64,000 bases of DNA from Brachionus rotundiformis (Eukaryota; Rotifera; Eurotatoria; Ploima; Brachionidae), in NCBI GenBank assembly GCA_016802295.1, contig JAESIW010000137.1, positions 6,078,146 through 6,142,145 on the forward strand, read 5' to 3'. Below, piece after piece: positions 35,148 to 47,568 of this stretch (position 1 is the stretch's first letter; each line of letters starts with the position of its first letter). Under the pieces are notes generated by a model. It was not told where the DNA came from. It saw nothing but the letters and a program-made list of their open reading frames with translations, and searched no databases. The position numbers and the translations under genes are program-made.

Positions 35148-37848
35148 ATTAATTCAGCTAATGCACTTTTTGTCATTTTACAAAAAAACTTTTAGAAAAA
35201 TTAACTTTTTCTAATGTAAATTTAGCTTTTATACAAGTCGGGCTTTATTTTTTAACTAATTATTTTAATAAACACTATTCATTAACATGAGATTATTTTA
35301 ATTTTTTCGAATATTTTTTCCAAAATATTATTCCTAATGTATAAAATTTAAATTTTATTTATACACCGAATGAAGTCTTATAAATTTATTTAAAATTTAA
35401 CAAACAAGTTAGCTTTATTTAGTTTCTGATTTTGGGTTGGGGTTAGATTTGTTAGATTCAGGCACAGACGATTTGAAGAAATAAATAGGATTAACTGTTT
35501 TCTAATGCGATACTAAACTAAAAGCACTTATTATTTAATTTTTGTTATTATACAGTATTAAAATAAGTTTTTCTACTAGTTATTAATGGATAATATCAAT
35601 ATTTCAGTTTTTTTTAAATTTTTTATGGAAATTTTCGAAATTTTAATTCCATTTATAATTCTAGTTAAATTTTGATTAGATTAAATTATTTTGTTCTCAA
35701 ATTTAGTTGAAAATTTATATAATAATCAATAAAATATCTACAGCTTATTATCAAAATTAAGAAATATTTTAGAAAATAGCTACTTCATTTATTAAAAAAT
35801 TTTTTTAAAAAAAGATTTTTGTAGAAGAATTTTGTAAAAAAAGTTCTATCTATTTTAAAAATCTGATAAAAAATCGCAAAATATAAAAATAAATTAAAAA
35901 GATAAAAATAAATCAAGAATATAAAAATTTTTAAAAAATGGCTAATTCAGTCGAGTAGCAAATCTCTGAGTGATTGATGAGAGCAATGTCCAATACAGTC
36001 GAACGGCGGAAAATTTTTGACAGTTTGAACGAAAATGGTAATTTAATTTGAAAAAAAAACAAAAAAAAAAATGGAACAAGGGATCTTTGTTTAATGGTTC
36101 TATGCGCCACAAGCACTCAATAGTTTTATATGTCTAATGAGTAATATTGCACTAATATTTTTGGAACCTTTTTGGGAGCTAGAATTTAAACAATTCTTTT
36201 GAATAATTAACAGTATTTATTTTTATGACTTAAGGGAATAATTCTAGCTCAATACCTTAAATTTCAAAAAATTTGTTTTTTGTTTAAATGAAATTCAGTA
36301 TTCTTAAAATAAGTCACTAACGAAATTCATTAAGGAAACAATATATTTGTAAGATATTCAAAAATCAAATAACCATAATTGACAGAACCTCTTAATCATT
36401 GTCATTTGATACTATTATTATTACTTTTTTTATTATTATTTATTTTTTAATCTATTAGATCTTAACAATATTAAATTTTTTTTAATTTTGTTTTCAATTT
36501 TTTTAGTAGATAAATCTTGTAAAATAATTCTTATGCTATTCGAACGATCCTAGGTAACTTTCGTAATACATATTTTTTACACTAAAAAACTCAAGAAGTT
36601 TTTGAACTTCTTTTTAAATAAATAGTCATCTTAATTAAATAGTATTTTTTAATATTTATATTTAAACAATCATCTTGTCAATCTCTAACTAATTTATAAA
36701 ATTCAATTTCTCTAAAATATTACATAAAGATAAACAGCTCTGTAGCCGGATAAAAAACTCCTTAGGAGGAAGGATGTTTGTCTAATGTTACGGAACAAAA
36801 TTTTTTATTATAGTATCCATTGGAAATAATTAGAATGCATATTAATGAAAATGAATACTTCGAAGTATTGAGGATGTGATTTCTGATCAGAAATCAATCT
36901 CTAACTTTTGATGTTTTTAAAATGATTCTTTAGCGAATCATTGATTTTTCTTTAACTGCCTACTTTTTTATTCACTAAAAAAAATAAAATAATATAAAGA
37001 ATTTTTGAAGCTACAAATAGCTCAATAGAAATTTTTTAGATTTTCGTTTTATTTTAAAATTTTTGACGCTAATAGAAGAGGTAAAGACAATGAAATTGTT
37101 TTAATAATTTAATACTTTTTTACTTTTTGGTATATTTAATTTAATATTTTGATCAAATAGTTCAATTATTTATTTTAATTTTTTACTAATAATAATTTTT
37201 TAATAGTTCTCTAATCTACACCAAACCGAATTTCTAAACCAGGCTTCCGCTCCGAACCCCATTAGATTTTTGGAATAAAGATTTAATTAACTCCAAACTA
37301 CAAAAAGTTAAGGTAAAAAAAGAACGAGGCAAAAATAAAGTAAAATTACCATAAAGTACAAAAAGTACTAAAAGTAAAAGGGTCTAGAAAAAAAAAACAC
37401 CAAAAAGTACATAAAAAAATATCTTTTTAATATTTAAATCTAATTGTCTATCCATATACCCTTTTTATCATTAATATCTTTGTTTGAATTAAGTTCTTTC
37501 TATTTCGAATTCAAGTCTTTTACCGTATCATTTAACTGTAGAATTCGAATCAAAAATAGCAACTTAATATAAAAAAGATCGATATTTTTATATATACTGT
37601 TTGAATAAATACATTCATCAATTAAATCCACAGTCAAAGAATAACAAATATTTTTTTTCTATGAAAAATAATCTTAAACATATTAAAATTAAAGTTTCAA
37701 TTAATTAATTGTAATAAAAATATTTTCTGAAAAGAATAAATTATCAACTTTTTAAATTTAAAAAATAATATCTCATTTTTTTTATTTTTGCTGATGCAGT
37801 TAATTTTATTTATAATAATTAAAAAATATCTTAAAAGTAAAATGGAAT
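35148..37848. other. 2.7-kb AT-rich convergent spacer
   Basis: Between the 3' ends of the tau-like gene (+) and INTS7 (-). It holds a hairpin cluster (36854-36942, listed separately) and, at about 37316-37420, scattered copies of an AAAAAGTAC word. A 61-codon minus frame at 35931-36116 is judged to be chance. Confidence 0.5.
36854..36942. repeat. cluster of three perfect palindromes/hairpins
   Basis: Within 89 bp there are a perfect 16-bp palindrome AATACTTCGAAGTATT (36854-36869), a perfect 18-bp palindrome GATTTCTGATCAGAAATC (36878-36895), and a hairpin with 8-bp arms AATGATTC/GAATCATT (36921-36942). A fourth small hairpin (CTCC-TTA-GGAG) lies about 90 bp upstream. No gene overlaps. Confidence 0.75.
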
Positions 37849-40800
37849 TTAAATTTGGATGTCCATTTTTTCAATAGATTCGCTTTCATTTATATTACGA
37901 TTTGATGAAATTGGTATTTGATTTGGAACTGAAGCCGCCGCAGCGGCAGTCATCGCGGCAAACATTTTTTGTTTTTTTAAATCTTCCTCGACCTTAACTA
38001 AAATTTGATGTTTTTCAGTAGATGTGTACCTCCATATCATGTCATTGTTATCCAAAATATACAAATCTACTTGAATTATATAATTACCAAAATATGGAAA
38101 GTTAACTAGAATGTTTGAACTAAAATAGTCATTCTTTGGCTCTTCGAGCATTGTTTTAACATCTATAAATTTTATATTGCCAAACTGTATACAAAAATTT
38201 AAAAATACAATTTATTCAAATGAGCATTAAAAGTTTACTTTGTTGTCTGGAATACTTTTGCCATCCAATTCAGTAGTTAGGCAAATTTGAACCTTTTTGA
38301 CGGTTCTTATTGGAGTTCTTGTTTTGTAAAATTGATTTATTATTCCATCAATTTTGACAACTAATGTTTGATCGTTCCTAATTGTTAATATTGAATTGTT
38401 TTTTCTATTATTTGGAGTAACAATAAGTTTTATTGATGTTTTTTGAAGTGACGTAAAAAAGGCTCTTGGCAAAGGAATTGGCAATTGTATAAAATCAATA
38501 AAAATTTCTTGAAATTGTCTAATATTCTTTATAACAAAAAGTTAAAATATCTAAAAACTTAAATTTAGAATCAAAAATAAGAAATACATTTATTCGCGAT
38601 TCTGTCTCATTGATACAAAGATTTGGCATTTTTTCAATTAAATTTAGCAAAAAATTCTCCATTAGCTTCAATTCAACAGCATTTTGAACATATTTTGTAC
38701 CTTTTTGAGAAAATCCATCTTTAATCGATTCACTCTGTGAAGCATTGCTATTCAAAAAATTGGCATAAAACTCGTCCAAAAGTTTACTAATATTAATAAT
38801 AAAAAAATTGGTATTTTTCTTTTTTTAAAGATTACCATTTAGTCTTGGGAGATATTAGAAAATTAATACAGTATATTAAACATTCATTTTGCTTCTTGCA
38901 TCTTAATTAAAAAATAATTAAAATTTTGAATTTTTCCAAAGGAGAATTTTCTCTTATGTTCTTAATCATTTACCGGAAGATACTTTCTTATTAAAGAGTC
39001 AAAATTAATAATAAAAATTCGTGAATTTAGACTGATTAAGAGAGGAAATGTTATTTAAAATTTAAGATAATAGTTCATCAATTTAATAAGAGTTCATTTA
39101 GGCATTTTTGACGCATTTGTATTTATCATTTAAATTATTTATTGAAATAATATTGATTAGCTATCGGTTTTATTAATGGTAATATTTTTTAATTCTTATT
39201 TTCAAAATTTAATCTTAAATATAAATATGATAAATTATTTTATCCAATTTTTTCTAATATTTAAATATAGTCTTTGGTTATTTCGTTTAGGAAATAATCT
39301 TAAACAATTCACCAAATATTTATTTATTAATTTAATTCATTTCAAAGAAATACTTAAGATCTCTGGAGAATTTATTTTGATCAAAATTATTCTATTTAAT
39401 TAAAGAAATTTTCATTTGAAAAAACTAGACTTGGTTATATCAATAAATTTTTGATATATTAAAAGCCGATTTTTATTAATTTGAGCCTGAAGTTTCTATT
39501 TAAACCAATAATTATAATCGATCTAGGCACATAAACCTTAAATCATCTAGCTAAAGATATTCACCTTAGATCTATAATTATTAAAATTTTCAATTTTTGC
39601 ACAATCTGTCACTTACATATTAAGAATATTAATCGTATGTTCATCGGCATCGAAGCATTCGGATATGAAGTCTTTAAATTTTTGATTTAATTTTTGTAGT
39701 TCGACCACACTGTATTTCATTTGCTGGGCTATTCGACCACATCTGGCGAGATTTGCCGATGATTTAAATTGAAATACAGGCGCTGGAATGGTCCGGTAGG
39801 TCAGTAAGCTCATACTTATGTGAATGTATAGTTTAATTTGTTCAGATCTTAATTCACAAAATCGGATTTGAAAACAAGTATTTGGGTTTTCCAGAACAGA
39901 CAGATAGTTAGAATGAGTCAGGCACCTTGAGCAGAGGGATTTAAAAAGCATTTGAGCACGTGTGTAGTCATCAAAAGATTGGTTAAGTTTGACCATCAGA
40001 TCTGAAAAGTTTTCAAATCCAGTTTTTACCAAAGCTGACTCAGCTTTGCAAATTAATGACATAAATTCCAGCCAGCTTTTGTAGCCTAGGTCATTTGTGG
40101 ACATGTTTTTGATTGCACCTGTCATCAAAATAGACAAGTGTTGATAAATTTTTTCAGACAAGTTGTAATGCGTATACCGGACACACATCCTACATAATTT
40201 GTACAATGACCATAAGTCTTTTTGATGTCGTTTGACAAAATTTTCAACCAAATTTTGTATATAATCTACCTCTGGTTCAACTGAATAGAAATATCGAACC
40301 TGTAGCTCCAAGATCAAATTCAATGTTTTTAACTTAAAGGATTTTTTTAAGGCAAATTTTTTCTTAAAGACAGCTTACCTGAAGATTAGTATCTAAATTT
40401 TGCTCTACCAATTTTTCGAAAAGATCCTTTATTAAGCTCAATTTTTCATAAATAGTGTCATTGTTGGAATTTGTTCCATTTTCTAACTCTCTCTCATTTT
40501 TTTCAGTTCCTGTTTCTATAGAATTTGGAATTAGTGTTCCGTTTGTGTCTTGATAACTGCATAAAACCAACAGTGTTTCGATGTAATAACTAATTGTATA
40601 TTTATCTTAAATATTTTTAAAATTAGTCTTAGATAATTTTTGCTCTTGGCATTTGAGCACTTATTCCAACAGTGTTGTTTATTTTTGGACTATTTAATTT
40701 TAGAATTTAGTATTTAAATTTAAGCCTTTTATTGGATTAAAAAGATATTTTAAGTTGATTGCTTTCCCTTAGGAATAAGATAACTAGGGAATGATTTAAT

Positions 40801-43655
40801 TCCTTTGTTCAAATGGAATGAACTTAATTGTGAATTTAGGAATAAATTATTTTAAGAAAATTTTGTTTATTTTAATAATACAAGCCTTAATTTAGTTAAA
40901 TTTATGACGTAAATAAAATTGATATTTTGAAAATTTTTCATTATTATTCTTTAATTAATGTAGATTTTTCACTAATTAAAAAAACTCTCGAAAACCATCG
41001 AGAAACTAGAGAATTAAATTAAACACCTTAATTACGAAATAGTTACAAAATTTAGTTTTCGACTATAACAAAATTAGATATCAATAAAGCTTTCATTTTA
41101 GTTTGTTTCATATTAAGATAAATTTCAAGTTACTGAGACTTAAATTTTATCGAGTGTAATAAAATTTTTAAGATATCAATTTAAAAAAATTGGTTTAGGA
41201 AAAATTTTAAATAAATGAATCAGGTTTCATTAACTTATTAACAAAATTCGGATAATAAAGATTAAATTGAAATAATATCGACCTAAATTTTACTAATGAA
41301 TATATATTTTTTAATTACATAAAACCGTTCATGTCTTAGAAAAAGACTTAACTTTAACAATTTAGGAGAAATAGGATTCTAATTTTTCTTAAGTTAATTA
41401 AGCTTAAAAAATAAGTTCGGAAATTGATTCAAGAATAGATTAACTACAATTTTAATTGCCAAAAAAAGTTTTTTTACTTGAGTGCTTGAATAAAATTTGG
41501 TAAAGAAAGTTCCAAGTAAGTTAAAAACTTATTTGGCTAGGAGTTATATTTTATTTAAATCAATAAAAAATAAATAACTTGAAAAAAAATTGTTTGCTTA
41601 CAATTTTAAGGAGATTTCAAAAAAAAATTTTTCCTTTTTAAGAATATTTTTTTCGTTTAAAAATATCCTGATAATTCTAGTGTTAAGCTATTTTGTGATA
41701 AAAATCAAATGTTTTGTCTTAAATTAGATCTGACTCAACGAAATAAATATTTATCTAAGATGAGAATCAGAATTAGATAGACTTGATTAGTCCTAGTCAA
41801 CTGTCATTAGACATGAAACATAACATGACTTTATATAATACAAAATGATTAAATAACTAGGCTCGTGGTTGTTTCATATGAGTTATGATCTAAATTAAAT
41901 AATAAAAATCTTTATGATGCTTTCACTAACAAAATAATTTCAGACTAAGCTTTTTAATTGATTAAATAATAAAATTTTAAAACTTACTAAATGAATTAAT
42001 CAAACAAATTATAAATTTAAATAGTTCTTTAAAATAGCTTTCGTTATTCATTCCGAGTAAATCAATCAAACACTTAAGAGCTTTGGGCAAAATTTTTATG
42101 TAGTAGTCCAAATTTGACTCAAAATTGGAATCCATTGAATCCAAATTCTGGATAGCTTCGTCGGTATCTATCACAATTGAATATAAGCCATTTTTAGTAA
42201 GTTCAAAAAAGTTTTCATGTTGCTCTGTTTGGCAGCCATATCTTTTGGCAAAAAGCAACGAATTACTCGAAAGAATACAAAAATTAAACGCTATATTTTT
42301 AGTTTCATCAAAAATCAAGGATTGAATTAATTTTTTAAAATTTTGAATTGATTCTTTATCTTCATTTTCTTTTTTGAATACATCGAGAAAAAAAATACTT
42401 GAATTTTTAGCCAGCTCGATCAATATTTCACAAGACTTTATTACCAAGTTAGTATATCTTGTACGTTTTGATATATAATCTATCAGACTGGATATGTTTT
42501 CATTGCTCCAAAGATGAGACACCTTATTTGCCAGTATATAAAGATTTTCCAAAATTGATAGTTGAATTTTCTTTCTAGGTTCTTCAGATAGCTGTTTTAA
42601 ATAAAATGTCAACTAAAATTTGGAAAAAATTAATTTTATGTAATTAAATAATCAAAATCTGATAAGAATTTTATTTAAATTTGTGATTTAATAAAAATTC
42701 AATAATAAAAATGTGTTTATTACCGTATCGGGTATATTGGTTAGGCTTTTGCAAGCTATCTGAGCAAGTGTGCTTAATATAATTTTACATGTGTCTTCTC
42801 TGGCAAATGAGCCATATATTGATTTGCATAAATCTGAAGCTTTCGAAGACAAATTTGTATCATGATGCATATGTATGAGAAGAGATATAAGTCTCATTTT
42901 GCGACTTAAAGGTGTATGAATAGCTTCTATCATTTCTGAGATTCTGTCGATCAACGAAGCGGCAAAATATCTATTTAAGAATTTTAAAATGTTTATTTTA
43001 TAAATTTTTGATCAATATATCTTATAAAGAAGATTACTTAGATAGGGAACAAAATTTATTAGCGGCATAGAAAGCCTCCTTGGCCTCAGTTTCATCATTA
43101 GATTCAAGAGCTAGACGAATACTATGCTGAACATTATGTTTCTCGCTGATGATCGGGGATATTTCTCCCAAGGCTCTTAGGGTTAAAGCTCTACAAATTG
43201 AATCGTTACTATGAATATTATAAAATATCAATTTTAAGATTTCTTCTATATTTATTATTTTTGTCAAATGTTTTTGGTTTTTTTCAATTACTCTGATTAC
43301 TTGAAGCTTAAGAAAATTGTTTCTTGGAAAAAAAAAGTTAAAATTAAGACATATACCCATTTTGGGTGAAAATAATTTACCCATTTTGGAAAACTTTTGC
43401 TAGTCGGGTAAAGCCACTATTTACAAAAACTGGTAAAGGGTATCGGTCGAAAAGCTCGGTTAGTTTTACAATAGATTCAGACTGTTGACCAATGTTTTCA
43501 GATAAAAGACCTTAAGGAAGCTAAAAATTTTTAATCAACTATGATATTCTTTATAAACCTTTGTCTAACTCAACCCATAGGACATTTAGGTTAAGATCAT
43601 CGATATTGATATCATTTTGGCTAAAATCTAAATAAACTTCTCCAAATTTATCCAT
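37849..43655 (-). CDS. INTS7: Integrator complex subunit 7
   Basis: Scaffold subunit of the Integrator complex, which cleaves snRNA 3' ends and terminates promoter-proximal transcription in the nucleus. Exons: 43655-43559, 43510-43381, 43322-43038, 42970-42724, 42612-41988, 40548-40379, 40332-39617, 38786-38559, 38518-38239 and 38184-37849. They sum to 3114 nt, 1037 aa (human 962). Every splice phase matches. Conserved blocks run in order: DRYPLPVFVNSGFTRLAKVF, NNFLKLQVIRVIEKNQKHL, ALTLRALGEISPIISEKHN, ISEMIEAIHTPLSRKM, ARCGRIAQQMKYSV, SECFDADEHTINIL, RAFFTSLQKTSIKLIV and KNDYFSSNILVNFPYFGNY. The N-terminal two thirds are alpha-helical repeats and the C-terminus a beta-sandwich-like region. 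One intron is only 40 nt (38519-38558); the longest (40549-41987) is 1439 nt. The acceptor of exon six was chosen by phase and is the least certain join. Confidence 0.95.
38787..39616 (-). other. 830-bp INTS7 intron
   Basis: AT-rich. A 75-codon plus-strand frame inside it (39176-39403) is low-complexity Ile/Phe/Asn and rejected. No nested gene was found. Confidence 0.5.
40549..41987 (-). other. 1.4-kb INTS7 intron
   Basis: The longest intron of the gene, more than 20 times the usual size here. It is AT-rich with no nested coding region or RNA recognised. Confidence 0.5.
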
Positions 43656-43748
43656 TTTACAAATAAAAATTTCATTATTTTTTTATAAATTTTTATTTTC
43701 AAATTTAGATATCAAAATTATTTTAACAAAATTTCAATTGAAAAAAAA
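43656..43748. promoter_or_regulatory. 93-bp divergent promoter of INTS7 and the PH-like gene
   Basis: The start codons of INTS7 (-) and the PH-like gene (+) are only 93 bp apart, so one short, very AT-rich segment must serve both. No individual element is assigned. This is inferred from layout. Confidence 0.5.
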
Positions 43749-44424
43749 ATGACAGTGGTTTTGTCGGATGTGCTAATCTATTTGCATAAGGGAATTTTTA
43801 TGGACAATTGGAAAAAAGCAACATTCAAGTTATGCTCGGACGGAATTTTATACAAACTTATTGATGGTGAAATAAAGCGTTCAATTGATTTAAAGTGCGT
43901 CTTTAAAAAGATAAAAGTCAAATCGGTGACGACCGATTGTATTGTTTTTAATAATAATTCAAATTCTTCATTTGAAAAAAGTCGCTTGCCAAACATCAAT
44001 CTTTTTTTTAGTCAAAATTCATGCATGGTACATTCTGGAGCATCAAACAAATTAATGCTCGTCGAGATTCCTCTAAGAAATAGAACAAAAAAATGCTTAA
44101 CACTACTTTTCGAAAAATTTGATAAATACAAGTATTTTATTTTATCTTATTTAATTTATGATTAGGTTGATAAATTGATATTTAAATAAAAAATTATAAA
44201 ATAATAATAATATATAAAGTTGAAATTATAAATGATCTATTTTAAGAGAATGGTTGAAAGCTTTCGATCAATGGGGAACTTTACCAGAAATAGTCGTTGA
44301 ATATGTAAGTTTTGGTAAAGAATCAAATTTCGAAGAAGCGAGTGCTGTGGAAAACTCATATAAAGATCCATCTTATGTCAACGCAAATATTTGTCTTGCT
44401 TCAAAAGAAATAGCTATTCAATAA
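43749..44424 (+). CDS. small PH-domain-like protein
   Basis: Exons 43749-44131 and 44247-44424 sum to 561 nt, 186 aa, and close in frame. Residues 3-45 have PH-fold style: a first strand (VLSDVLIYLHKG), then W-K-K-A-x-F-x-L (DNWKKATFKLCSDGILYKL). The join between exons restores the PH-domain C-terminal helix (KYKEWLKAFDQWGTLPEIV) with its invariant Trp. Between them are a basic segment and strands LMLVEIPLRN and CLTLLFEKFD. Such domains bind phosphoinositides or proteins at membranes; the ligand cannot be inferred. The last 45 residues are acidic and probably flexible. No specific orthologue is recognised. It shares a 93-bp upstream region with INTS7. Confidence 0.72.
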
Positions 44425-45058
44425 ATTTCAAAAAATAATTTATTTTTAACTTTTTTTTTTTGATATTTTAGGAATAATTGACAAATTTTAAGTATTTGAA
44501 TAAGTTTTATCGATTGATTGTTTTCAACTAAAATTATTAATAAATATGCATATGTTATTCAATTTAAAATAATATTTAAATCATATTCTTTATTTTAAAT
44601 GTTTAAGTAATGAAAACGTATTTTTTTTATATAATAAAATCTGACGAAATATATAATTTTATTTGATAAATTTAATTTCAAGAATCTAAAAGCACTTCAA
44701 ATTTTAAGATAAATTTAAAAATAAAATTGAAATAAAGATGACTACATTTTTAAAAATGTTTATTCATATAATTGAAATTTTTTAGACTAGTTTTATTTTA
44801 TTTAATTAAAATAAATGTTAGAAAAAATAAACATTAAAAAAGCAATTTGTTCTATTTTGGTGTAATAGATCTTTAATATTTATAGAATATTCTTAAAAAA
44901 AATTTAATCTAAAATTTATCTGTTTTTACTATTTTATAATTTATTAGCTTAAAGCCTATTAGTATGTGACAATTTGCTATTGTTCATTCCATAAAGAAAA
45001 TATATTGGTATGCCTTAAATATGTTTTTATATTTAATTAATGATAAGTTTTTTTTTAT
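44425..45058. other. convergent AT-rich spacer
   Basis: 634 bp between the PH-like gene (+) and the transporter (-). Only AT-rich sequence is seen. Confidence 0.5.
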
Positions 45059-46821
45059 TTATTTACTTGTGGTTGTCAATATACCAAACAAAATCCACTC
45101 AATTGCTTCAGAAGCCATCATTAAATATAAATTTAAAGCTATAACAATAATCGGCATGAAAGGAACGAATGGAACCTAGAAAAAACTATTAATAAGATTT
45201 TTTTTTACATTAATTACTACTTTAAATGTCAAATTGGAAGGAGATGGTGCCTGCTCAAAAGAAAATAAAATAATTGAAAATATAATATTGAGTAATAAAA
45301 TTAAAACTATTAAAATCATTTTCATCGATTCGAAATTGTGTAATAAGCAGAATAAAATTACATTTGATAAATAAATAAAAATTATTAATAGAATCGCAAT
45401 TGAGCTTTTTCTATAAAATTTATTTCTTCCTGGTTCAGTTAGAGAACCATCATCTAATAAATTGACTGTATCTTCAGGTGATTCAAAGCTATCTGGCGAA
45501 CTTTCTGCTATAGCTTGAGTGACTATCATCCGACCATATTCTGTGTCATGATTATACCTCATCACTAAAAGAGCCATTGCAACAGCAGAATAGATCAAAA
45601 ATCCACTTATATCGGTAAATCCGATCAAATTTTTTACATCAAATAGTATGATCAATATTAAGCAAATTATCATTGACCAAATGGTTGCTATGTCAGGAAT
45701 TCTAGAGTCTGTATTTACTGAAGATAAGCATTTGAACAAAAGTCCATCTTTGGACATGACATAAGCAATGCGTGCTGTTGAAAAAATGCTTGAGACCAGC
45801 GAACCAACAAGACTTAGTATGGGTCCTATTGAAACAATAAAATACATAAATTTTATATCTTTAAATGCGGTTGGAAATGAGGAATGTATATCAATTTTAT
45901 CAAAAGGTTGCATGAGATTGAGGGCTAAACTTGAACCGCAGTAAGTTATCATAATCAAGAAAATAGATATGATCATGGAAATAGGTACATTAGATGCAGG
46001 ATTTAAAGCTTCTTCAATTGCAAAAGTGCTTGACTCAAATCCTATAAAAGCATAGATAACAATAGAAGAACCTTTAATGATACCATTAAAACCATTTGAA
46101 TATTTTGGATTTGCTAAATTATCTAAATTTCCATAAACAAAACCTCCTATGGTAATTACCAATAAAAGACTGACATTCAATACCGCAAGCATGTTGTTAA
46201 AAAGAGCAGTTAATTGTATTCCACGTAAAGATATCAAGAAGAAAGTTATTGTAATTAGAATTGCTGGGATGTCTAGATAATTATTAAAAGGACTTGGAAG
46301 GTCCCAATAAGCGTGTAATGTTTGTGTAGTAAAATTTTTTACTGCATGGCCCAGAATGCTGTCAAAATAGTCACTCCAAGTAATTGAAGTTGCGGCGATT
46401 GAAGTTAATGAACCTTTTTACCAAGTTAATCTTGATTTTTATGTATAATGGACATGTTACCTATGAACAACAGCCAGCCGATTATAAAAGCAAATAACTC
46501 TCCTAAACTGTGGTAAATAAATGTGTAACTAGAACCAGCTGATGTTTTGACTCTTGAGGCAAATTCTGCAAAGCAAAAGGCTGATAGCAAACAAGCAATT
46601 CCAGCTATAAAATAGGATACTGAAACAAATTGACCTGCATAAAGATTTGATGCCATTCCAGTCAAAACGTAAATCCCTGAGCCGATTGAATTACTCACAT
46701 TTAAAAATACAAGAGCTGAAAGATTTAGTTTACGATCTAAGTTGTGAGCAGAAGCCTCATTGCCAACATGATGGTCAGTCTTAATTGGCTGACGTCTAAT
46801 CAACTTTTTTAAACAATTCAT
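45059..46821 (-). CDS. SLC7-type cationic amino-acid transporter (CAT)
   Basis: APC-superfamily plasma-membrane or lysosomal carrier for cationic amino acids. Exons 46821-46461, 46413-45221 and 45175-45059 sum to 1671 nt, 556 aa. The N-terminal RKLNLSALVFLNVSNSIGSG with GIYVLTG is the substrate-binding first helix (G-x-G motif) of the family. SAFCFAEFASRVKTSAGSSY is the conserved second/third helix region, and VIYAFIGFESSTFAIEEALN is the sixth-helix block. The last exon supplies the typical VPFVPFMPIIVIALNLYLM ending. Roughly 13-14 membrane segments are visible. A hydrophilic cytosolic loop with acidic and Ser residues (ESSPDSFESPEDTVNLLDDG) precedes the last helices. It is somewhat shorter than vertebrate CAT-1 (629). 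Helix 1 reads GSGIY where CATs have GAGVY. Confidence 0.92.
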
Positions 46822-47001
46822 CTATTTAAATCGTTACCACTTAAAATTTATAAAATTTTATTTATTTAACTATTTAAGAATATAATTTTTTTGTACCATA
46901 AAATGTTAGTTACTTTTTTAATTATCATAGATCGTCTTTTAGAGTTTAATACTTAATTTATTTTGAAAAATAAAAATCTAATTATTACTCTCAAACTAAA
47001 T

Positions 47002-47236
47002 CCGTATTGCTTCGTCAGATTATGCTGCACTAATAGCTAACCTGGACCCTGAACCAAAGTAGATTTCGCCAATGCTGAAACACTTCTTTTTATCAATACA
47101 TGGTCTAATAGCTTAATAGCTTTATTGGTTTAGATCCGCATAAAACTCTCAAATCAACAAAAATATATTAGAAAAATTGACTTTCTATAAATATAATTCG
47201 AGTTCTAGTGCAGCACAATCAACCAAAGGAATACGG
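47002..47236. mobile_element. degenerate MITE-like inverted-repeat element
   Basis: Terminal arms 47002-47033 and about 47205-47236 match as inverted copies at 25 of 32 positions, both starting CCGTATT and sharing TGCTGCACTA. TA follows the right end; the left flank is AT, so the target duplication is not intact. The CCGTA start is shared with the element at 23193. The 170-bp centre has no frame. Confidence 0.65.
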
Positions 47237-47472
47237 TAAATTTATCTATTTCATTTTTTATCAATTTTAATCATTTAACACCTAAATTAATATTTTTTTT
47301 ATTTTCAAAATAAAATATTTAAAAATCTAAGAAAAATTTGTATTTAAAATATAGTTCTCATTAAATAATTAAAAAAATACAGGTTATGATATAATATTTT
47401 AATTAACTTTTAACTACATAGGTTAACTGAACTGGAAACTAGAAAACTCGCATTAATTAATTTTATTTTATC

Positions 47473-47568
47473 TATAATTATTTTGAAAAGGGACATGATC
47501 AAGTAGTGGCAATTCTGTTGAAAAATAATTACATCTTTCCGGAAATTGAGGATATTGTAATGAGAAAG
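47473..47568 (+). pseudogene. possible ankyrin-repeat relic
   Basis: A short open stretch encodes YNYFEKGHDQVVAILLKNNY, which resembles the second half of an ankyrin repeat (x-x-GH-x-x-V-V-x-x-LL-x-x-x). It is on the strand opposite the nearby ankyrin gene and has no splice partners or flanking repeats. It may be chance. Confidence 0.25.

Noticed and set aside
35931..36116. 61-codon minus-strand frame
   Set aside because: Phe-rich translation of a poly-A tract; no homology or gene context.
39176..39403. 75-codon plus-strand frame inside an INTS7 intron
   Set aside because: Low-complexity Ile/Phe/Asn; antisense to a confirmed gene; judged chance.
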